Assembly: GCA_014607495.2 (NCBI GenBank)
Contig: CP053152.1
Location: forward strand, 11,515,899 to 11,579,898
Length of the DNA stretch: 64,000 nucleotides
Direction of reading: 5' to 3'
Source: Carposina sasakii
Taxonomy: Eukaryota > Arthropoda > Insecta > Lepidoptera > Carposinidae
Shown here: piece after piece, positions 56,336 through 64,000 of the stretch
Layout: each line of letters opens with the position of its first letter
Position numbering within the stretch: position 1 is the first letter of the stretch
Made by a program: the position numbers and the translations under genes
The notes under the pieces: generated by a model
Told to the model about the DNA's origin: nothing
What the model saw: only the letters and a program-made list of their open reading frames with translations
Databases searched by the model: none

Positions 56336-56449
56336 AGATTACCAGATAAATAACGTAATTACTTCCGAAATTGCTTTCTGAAATACCCTTTGAAATGAGT
56401 TTGGGATAAAAGTAATACATTTTCATATTATCGAGCACATAAAATATCC

Positions 56450-56770
56450 ATACGCCATGAATTACCTCGGCCAGGTAATTAGACCGAAAATACCATTAAA
56501 TTAATAAATAAAAAACAGGAGTGGGCCCCATCGAGTCTCGCAACTCGGGGCCCTCTGTCGAATAAATTTATGTAAAAATTTTCATTAATATTTTTGAGGC
56601 CGAACGTCCGCTCGCCCTTGGGACTGCAAATCGAGTTCGCGGTCGCGATGGAAAAATGCAAACCAAAAATTATGGGGTCCCCTGACTTGTATTTGCTTAT
56701 GAATACCGTACCTGAGCGGGCCCGTATTGTGAATGTATGATACGGGAAAATAAAATTAGAAAACATTGTT
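56450..56770. promoter_or_regulatory. Candidate regulatory block
   Basis: Unique, CpG-containing DNA with gtaattagaccgaaaatacc and accattaaattaataaataa. A 95-codon minus frame is not recognised. Confidence 0.25.
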
Positions 56771-56822
56771 TACAAACCGGAATTATATGAGGTTTTAATG
56801 GAAACCATATGTTTTCGAGATA

Positions 56823-56870
56823 CTGCTATGTTAGTTACTACAAATACTGCCATGTTAGTTACTACAAATA
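56823..56870 (+). repeat. 24-bp tandem duplication
   Basis: Two adjacent 24-bp units, ctgctatgttagttactaca plus aata, and the same with c for t at one place. Confidence 0.85.
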
Positions 56871-58456
56871 TCGATTAGTTAAATATATTAAGAAATATTT
56901 TCCCTGGTGAAATCCATACATATATAGAAAAATATAAATCAAAGAAGGTGTCCCTTTTCTTACCTTGTCTCTTAAAAAAAAACAAATAAATCATTCATCT
57001 CTTCTCAGGTTCGTTTTACAATAGTTTTGTCCCCTAACCTGTAAGTCTGTAAAAATGTAGGTACAGTTCACTATGAAAAACACCCCTCCAGGGATTCGGT
57101 GAGATTATGAAAGATTTGTGAGTTCCCGGAGCCCGCGGCCGGTCGCACTCAGCTTAAGAGATTTAAATCGCTCGCTGGCCCGGAATGCCAGATACAAACA
57201 GATTTCTTACTGCCCCTCCTAAGGAGCAATGATATCTTGGAAATAAATATTAAGTTTCGCGGAGATAGTGGAATTATTTGTGAGAGCTTTTTCGATAAGA
57301 GCTGGTTTAGGAGATGATAGCAAGCGTATTAGTTGATTTTAACATATTTTAGTTTGATGAAATCCCCTATACAGAAATTATTTGTCACCTAAGAAAGTAG
57401 ATCTACATATTAAAATGTATATTAAATAATAAAGAAGCCAAGTTTTTATTGTAATGTACTCGTAGTAATCTCCGTTATTGGTAGGGTTCTTTAGAAAGGT
57501 ACAACACCAACTGATGTTTTTTTTTTCTGGGAATCCCATATAAATATGTATGCTTATATCACTTAGGCCTTCAAACATAGTTAAATTTTACTTTTGTATC
57601 AAAGGAATGTATACCATACATTTTAACATAGTAAAGTAAATAAATACTGACATTTCTCAATATATGAAAATAATCTCAAAAATACCACCGTAGTTCAGCA
57701 AACGCATTCTATCTCAGCAGCAACCTGTAAATCTTAGAGGCATTTTTCCACCGACTGGGGTAGCAAGCCGCGCCGCGGTCCCGAGATTATATCTCGACAT
57801 TTGATGGATGAATGGTTATTGGCTTTCTGCGTCTTTATCATTTTGATACAGTCTGCAAGGCGCACCTCGGCCTGCGGGGGGCATAGTTAGATGATCTTTT
57901 TTTAAAGTTTGTGATTTATCTTGAGTTTTATTTTGCTGACTGTACGTTTCTGTATCTTTTGTTGCTCCTATTTACCTTTAAAGGAAAATTCATGACAAAT
58001 AAAATGATATAAATTAATTGGTATACAAAGAAGGATGTAAGTCGCCCATCTAAAATTTTTGTTGACTTATATTTTGAGCGTACACTAATGAAAAAATTTA
58101 GAAATATAGAGCTTTAGCTCCTCTAGAGCTAGATCCATAGTATTCTGCAGTACGACCTGGATTAATAAAGATATTGCAGCTTAAAGTTTTAGAAAATTAT
58201 ACTGGCCGAATCAGACTTTAATCAAAATAAAAAATATACATTAACATCATCAATTCCTACTTGACGTCTAATCATATCAAGTCCTACCAAATTATTTGTC
58301 AATTGAAATGTGTCGACACTATCGTCTCTTTGTTGCCGAACTGAATGAGAATTCCATATGACATCCGTAGTTTCTTCCTTTTGCCACATTTGTTAACTGA
58401 ATTCCTATGCTGGCCTATATATTAGGGCCTCGTTCTGTGGTCAATTGCATGTGCAT
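56871..58456. other. Non-coding DNA
   Basis: GC-balanced unique patches lie at 57080-57230 and 57740-57890. The rest is AT-rich with no gene. Confidence 0.5.
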
Positions 58457-58603
58457 ATCCTAAGTCGGTCACCAACCCGCCTGCCCAGCGTGGTGACTAT
58501 GGGCAAATACCCCCCATGGCAGTGTTGTCATCTTGTGGCGTGCCCTTGGGGAGGCCTACGTCCAGCAGTGGACTGCAATAGGCTGATGATGATGATCCTA
58601 AGT
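58457..58603 (+). mobile_element. SINE family A, 5'-truncated, with 9-bp TSD
   Basis: The copy starts inside the family (cggtcaccaacccgcctgcc) and runs to gtggactgcaataggctgat with a (GAT)n tail. It is flanked by atcctaagt at 58457-58465 and 58595-58603. 5' truncation with a short TSD is the usual product of LINE-type target-primed insertion. Confidence 0.85.
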
Positions 58604-58740
58604 GTTACTCAGGGCATACTCTCAGGTGATGAGCTAGCAACTTGTCATCGATATTTTACATCTAGCCCCGCTATTGTAGATGTGATTTTAGGATCACCCA
58701 TTGGGAATACAGCCATGTGTGTATGTAAATGAAAGAGTGT
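58604..58740 (+). repeat. Family C fragment
   Basis: gatgagctagcaacttgtca, then ttttacatctagccccgcta and acagccatgtgtgtatgtaa. It is directly adjacent to the SINE. Confidence 0.5.
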
Positions 58741-60596
58741 GACATCGTCATCGTAAAATAAAACAATATAATGATGGTATATACAATAATTTTTAATAAA
58801 AGCAAATATTTTCGAATGTAATAATTATGAAGAATTTCGGCTGGCGCACTAATACAATGAGTATATTGAATTTTGGTCAAACTATAATAGGTAGGTACTA
58901 GGTTAGTGTCAAACATAATATGCACATAACATCCAATAGTCTCTCTACCTAAAAAGACAACATTTCACAACTTCCACAACTCGGAAGTAGGTAGGTACTC
59001 CACTCTTTTCATCTCAAAACATGGTAACCGGCAGTGCTTAAGAAACAAGGCGCTCATTCGATACGATCCAGTAACGATGATATCTGAAAATAATAAAATA
59101 TTAGAATCCATGATCTAAAACTACCTACAATGATTCGAATGCATTTGTTTAGGCCCTGAACTTAAGGGTACCTACTAAGCCTTAGAAATATAAGTAAGTT
59201 TGGATGAAACTGGATAACGGCATGTACTTAGATATTAAGTAGTAATAGGTGGTACTTACTTACAATTTGAAGCGAAGAAGAAGTCACACCCATGTAAATT
59301 GCATGGCTCTCGGATCTAATAAATATGTAAGTATATCGACGAATTTACGCATTGTGGCTCTTAGATGACTTGGACTTGTATTTATTTGTTATTTAGCTCA
59401 AATTCAAAATCTCAAAGCAAGCAAGCAATAACGAATTACCGAATGGCATAATTATAACAATTTCTTTTTGGTGTTTTTGTCAAATATTTTTTTACAGTTA
59501 CAGGTAGGTAGGTACAATATTTGCATGACGGAGTTTATTTGTGATTTTCTATAAATAATATTGGTGTTTACCGTGTTTCTGTATTATATCTTACGTACAC
59601 CTTATTAAATTACTTGATATTATATTAGATAGGTATAGATAAAGCACTGTTTCATGTAACTTTGAAATAAATAAAATAAAATAATCTAAGCTGAAATTCA
59701 AAAGTTCACGAAAAAATAAGTAATTTGACAGATAATAGTCAAATGGCTGCTTTTTAAGAAAGCGAATTCAGCAGAGCTGTCCCAGTGTGAGATATATGGA
59801 ATTGGCAATGTTCTTAACTCGCGTCTGACATCGCGGCTGGTCGTTTGCACTCTTTACTGCGCCCCGCTAGCACTTCATAATATCAGGGCGGATGGTACCG
59901 TACGCATATAAGCATATTTGATAATTTCCATATTACAGAAATATATTTTATATATTATTAACGTTGTATACGCTGAGCTGGTTTTTTCGAAGATTTTTTT
60001 TTATTGTGTCATTTTCCTTGACAGGTTCATTTCCTGACTAGATTATTAATAATGTTAAGATTGTGATATTTTATAAATTAAATAATTTACCAATTTTTGC
60101 TGCTTAGGGTACCAAAAATTTTCTATGACTGATAAACCATAACTTTTGCAATACATAAGTGAAACACCCTATATACTCGATATAAAAAATAACGCAAAAG
60201 CGTCCAAGTCCCAACAAATTCGAACCCTTCCGCTGCTATCGCTACATTTCCGCTCACTTTGCACACACGTTACGCGATATGGTCTGAAAAATGCCGCGAC
60301 CCGGTCGCAGGATACATATCAATTCAATTTGGAAATCGCTCCGTAGACTACCGTGAAATAAGGCTGTCACACGCTTGAATCACGCGCCGGTGATAAACAC
60401 GTGGAGGGTTATGTGTTTTATGACAAGCTACTTTTATCAAAATTGTGCGAGGATTTATTTGCTGTATTTAAGACGATTTTTCGTCTGAATCGGTGTATTT
60501 TGTGAAATAGTTTTAGATAGGTACATTTTCTACTGAAAACAACTACTGACGATTTCTCTTTAAAATTAAGTAGTCGTACAGTGTACCTACTTATAG
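58741..60596. other. AT-rich non-coding DNA
   Basis: Many 'gtaggtaggta' runs. Small unique patch at 59760-59900. No gene. Confidence 0.55.
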
Positions 60597-60720
60597 CTAA
60601 AAGAATCTCGTAGAATCTGGGTAGGGATGAAGATTCACTTGGTCAGTCCATCGAGTTCGTGACTCGCCTCGTGATCTTTTTCCTTCGGCATTGCCAACAT
60701 AGACAAATTGATAAGGCAAT
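60597..60720 (-). pseudogene. Possible LINE C-terminal fragment
   Basis: Minus-strand codons read ERLPYQFVYVGNAEGKRSRG and then ESRTRWTDQV. The 'GKRSRG.x.TRWTDQV' pattern is typical of the C-terminal tail of insect LINE proteins, but the residues upstream (frame open to 60920) are not recognised. Treated as a decayed fragment. Confidence 0.35.
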
Positions 60721-61516
60721 CTTTCAGACATAAACTCGACAGTCGGTTTTTTATGCCAAGTTGGGACCGAATAGATACATTTGTGCGTATACGCTCCTAA
60801 TACCACATATTGAATGCTCTGTTCTTTAGCTTTTTCCTCTGCGATGCTGTTGCGGGGCTTCACTAGCATGCAGCCCAAGTAGCATGACCTGCGAAACACG
60901 ATATTCGGGAGCGCAGTCATGTGTATTTGTATGTATGTAGCTATAGTCTAGATATACTCTTTAGACACAACACCTATAAAACGCAGTCTTTAATTATTTA
61001 ATAGCATCCTAACTTCCCTAGACTAGTAAACACGATAGACTCATCCGGTTACGGGAGCGCTTCAAAACGCTGTCAGACTGCGAGCTGGTTAAGCTTGTTT
61101 CTCAATTAACCCAGCCTGTTAATAAGATAGAAAGAGATGGCGTCAAAAATTCAACACGCCATCTTCGGTTAAGTGGATATAAAGATTAAAAATGCACACG
61201 AGAGGGCCGGTCCTCGAGGAAAATATGACGCCGCAGTGTCTGATGAAATTTTAAACAAACTGCCGAATATTTAAAATTGTTTAGCTAGTTTGTTGTGGAT
61301 AATGTTGACAAAGTGTTACATAGTTTTAACTTGTAAATAACAAATGGAGTAGTTTTTACCTCTTCTCGTCTTCCTGCTCCATATCCTTATTACTTGGGGT
61401 CGGCTACATATAGTTTTTTTTTTTCTTTTATTGGCCCTTATCATTCGTCATCTCGTCACTTACTTCACACGCATATTTTACCTGTATCTTCAATAATATG
61501 CCATTATAATTTTGAC
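60721..61516. other. Non-coding DNA
   Basis: The 60721-60920 part continues an unrecognised minus open frame. The rest is AT-rich with no gene. Confidence 0.45.
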
Positions 61517-61859
61517 ATTGTATGTTAATAAATGAAATTGTATTAGGCGTTACAATTCGGAAGTTCAAACATTCACTATGGGTGGGATAATAATTAGTGG
61601 TTTACTAATTTACTAATTTCTATAATCCTGAGGATGCCACGGTTGTTGGCGAAACATATGTAGATTATTTATCTAGTTTTTGATTTCGGAATGGTGCAAT
61701 GTATCGTCTTGCATGCTAGGTGCTCGGGTCTGGTTTCTCATGGCGATTGTAGTTAGTGCAAGTGCCTGTTGTCGCAATTATGAGTTATCAGATCCGAGGG
61801 TCAGTGGAGGGTGTAGGGCCCGGTGGTGGGCGCACCCATAGTGAAATTGTATGTTAATT
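61517..61859. mobile_element. Second member of the hairpin family seen at 29.5 kb
   Basis: It shares ggaagttcaaa (61559-61569) and the GC-rich core cagatccgagggtcagtgga through to ggtggtgggcg (61789-61832) with 29494-29690. Its own ends pair: ttcactatgggtg (61572-61584) with cacccatagtgaa (61833-61845). A direct repeat attgtatgttaat (61517-61529 and 61846-61858) may be a TSD. The intervening 250 bp is unrelated to the 29.5 kb copy. Confidence 0.6.
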
Positions 61860-63366
61860 AAATATTCTCTGTTTAAAATACTCTGTTTACATACTCTTTT
61901 AAAATTATCGGTATTAACCAAACCGCGTCAAAAGTTCTACACTGCTTAAAAAGAACATTTGATATAAAAAAAATTATCTACGGAATATCTAGCAATTTTC
62001 AGTCAATATTTAGCTAAAAATACTTATATTCTTTATTTAGAAATATATAACCTAAATGAGATTTTTAATAAAGATTTATGCTCGTATACATGCAGGTTCA
62101 TCAACTTTTCTCACAGACACCTGCACTCTAAAAGTAAACATTATACTCTACCAGAGAAAACCAACAAAATTAACAATTTCACGCTCTCATAACTATCTAA
62201 TTAAAACAAGTCTAAAATTTCATATTCTGCGGTAAAATTTGGCGAAGAAATAAGTACACATGTACCGATACTCCGGCGATTTCACATCCCACTTATAATG
62301 GAAGCGAACGCTCTTGCGAACCCATTACCTGCTTTGAACCCTAGACGCTCCCATTTCTCACCTATACCGATTTCGCTAAACTAGATTTTTTTTTAAATTA
62401 ATCTATATTTGCTGGAGGATTTTTTTGGTGGGAATAACTGATTTTTTGAGGTTTGAAGTGATATTAGCGTAACTTGCATGACTGTAATATTAATGAAATT
62501 CAATCGAAAAACATCCTCGCTACTGCAAATAAATAAAATCATGGATTTTACAGTTTTCTTGTTTATAACTAGAAGACAATATACCGTATATATACCGTGC
62601 TTAAGAGAATTTAAAAATTATTTAAGCTAAACATTGCCAAAATCTGAGAGATATTTCACATATTTCTCTGTTAAATATTATTTTTATAGTATCATTAATC
62701 ATGGTTTTGTAATAACACCTATAATATTTTACTGTAAAATTTTCCATTTTATTGATAAAAAGTCGTATAGCGCCGAACCCGCGACACGAGAATATAACGA
62801 ACTCGCATTATAAATGCAAGCAGCATCCCCCGCGATGCATCGCGAACACATCCGTCGAAGAATTAATTTATTTGCATGTAAAATTCTGCAGAAATTCCAG
62901 TTAAGAATATGCCCGGGTACGGGAAACTGATCGGAGCTTGAAATGAGACATAACATGGTGGAATATTATTCACATCTCTACTGATATTGAAAATGGGAAA
63001 ATATTCTGACGTTAGTAAGAAGTTTTATGAAGGTGTAAATTACCTTGTCTTCAATGTTATTTTGTTCTATGAAAATGTCTAGATTAATAAACCTAAATGG
63101 AGATAGTTTATCATGATGCGCAAAGTTAAAAGCTTTATTAAAGGAAACTGGGTATTTAACATAACAAGGATGAGGTTCGCAAATAGGTTACTGTCTTAGA
63201 ACTGAGTAACTCTAAGCATAAAAAGCAATACCTATTATACTATTCTTAATAATATTTAAGGATAGCAGCTATGTACCTTGTACATATTTCATGTTAGGTG
63301 TTCGGCACCCTTATTTTATAACTTGCAAACTATCGCAATCTCTAGACAGTGACTGCCAAACATTTC
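61860..63366. other. AT-rich non-coding DNA
   Basis: Short GC-richer patches at 62225-62390 and 62760-62900. No gene or recognised repeat. Confidence 0.55.
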
Positions 63367-63850
63367 ATTTTTAACCAACTTCAAAAAAGGAGGAGGTTCT
63401 CAATTCGTCTGTATGTATATTTTTTTTTTATGTATGTTCACCGATATTTCCGTCAATTATATACGTATTTCAAAAATTTTTTTTTGTTGGATAGAGTTCA
63501 CTTCTGAGGTGGTCCCATTTTCATCAGGTCAGGATCAAGGGCAACCACCGAAAATTGTATGCTCGTATGGTGCTTTTATTACGTAATCATGTCTTACTCA
63601 GGTATATGCTTCAGAGTGTCAACATCTAATGCTGCTGTGCTGATGATGAAGCTACAGAACTCCTTAACGGTTAGGAGTTGGGATACAGTACTGCAATTGG
63701 TCGATGGAAATTATTTAGTAGTATGTAGGGCTAACGTGTTACTTAAATTAACATCTGATGCTGCTGTGCTGATGATGAAGCTACATACCTCCACTGTACT
63801 GCAATTGGTCGATGGTTTATCGCTTTTTAGTTAAAGTTTGAAGTCGGTTA
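63367..63850. mobile_element. Second 'aaccgacttcaaa' element
   Basis: The left end atttttaaccaacttcaaaa, continuing to aattcgtctgtatg, matches the 30.5 kb element. The right end tttgaagtcggtta (63837-63850) is the inverted terminus. The interior differs and includes an imperfect tandem repeat with a 129-bp period. The 91-codon frame at 63559-63834 is made of that repeat and is not a recognised protein. Confidence 0.65.
63622..63815 (+). repeat. Imperfect 129-bp-period tandem repeat
   Basis: acatctaatgctgctgtgct at 63622 and acatctgatgctgctgtgct at 63751. Both units continue gatgatgaagctac and end ctgcaattggtcgatgg (63691 and 63799). The second unit is shorter. Confidence 0.75.
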
Positions 63851-64000
63851 ATTTTTTTTTTTAAGTCAGTTTATGGTATTATCCAACTAGTGCTCTGTAC
63901 CGACAGATTATAAAATAGGATTCTTATCGGTCGCGTAGTTCAACTTTTGACGTTTAGCAACCCCGACCGAATGCATGTTGGCAGATCAGCCAGCGTATCT
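63851..64000. other. Window end, non-coding
   Basis: Nothing recognised. Confidence 0.5.

Noticed and set aside
57000..57045. 32-nt exon between tcttctcag and gtaagt
   Set aside because: The enclosed sequence is AT-rich with no coding character; it is probably chance.
59490..59515. Second recursive splice site (ttacag|gtaggt)
   Set aside because: gtaggtaggta runs are frequent in this region, so the donor half carries little weight.

Overview
The window looks like non-coding DNA from a lepidopteran insect (moth or butterfly). It is AT-rich, has no long open reading frame, and is crowded with short interspersed repeats of kinds typical of Lepidoptera. These include RTE-like LINE tails ending in (GAT)n, SINEs with a pol III B box, Helitron-like elements with the 'tcctactaatattataaatg' start and a hairpin plus CTAG end, and elements bounded by 'aaccgacttcaaa'. 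I found no convincing protein-coding gene. The longest open frames (140 and 130 codons) look like chance or repeat-derived frames, so the window is probably an intron or a gene desert. No operon, CRISPR, rRNA or canonical tRNA gene was seen.

Layout. 0-10 kb: a LINE C-terminal fragment (80-256, minus), three copies of a B-box SINE (1304-1552, 2490-2690, 3056-3292), MITE termini, and fragments of another interspersed family called family C here. 10-20 kb: Helitron-like pieces (best at 15222-15754), a composite terminal-inverted-repeat element with a GC-rich R1-like LINE tail inside it (12748-13713), and an insertion flanked by a 25-bp direct repeat (17638-17998). 20-30 kb: a full-length family A SINE with a perfect 13-bp target-site duplication (TSD; 20284-20564), a 5'-truncated LINE with a 12-bp TSD (22135-22389), a 42-bp palindrome flanked by 8-bp direct repeats (28440-28497) and a 65-bp-arm hairpin (29526-29687). 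30-40 kb: a 764-bp inverted-repeat element (30491-31254), a 285-bp MITE inside a family C repeat (35392-35676), another MITE (37178-37407) and a solo LTR with a 4-bp TSD (38202-38639). 40-64 kb: a possible 40-nt exon (40244-40283), further SINE A copies (47197-47485, 58457-58603), a Helitron-like copy (49043-49270), many non-repetitive GC-richer blocks that may be regulatory, and a second 'aaccgacttcaaa' element near the right end (63367-63850).

How the parts relate. The SINE A 3' end matches the coding 3' end of the LINE at 80-256 over 53 nt with two differences. This suggests the SINE borrows that LINE's machinery. Several insertions are nested and their TSDs can be read directly, so the order of insertion can be worked out at several places. 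Unique GC-richer blocks carrying homeodomain-like TAATTA cores lie between the repeats. They resemble the conserved non-coding DNA found around developmental genes, but that reading is inference without a comparison genome.
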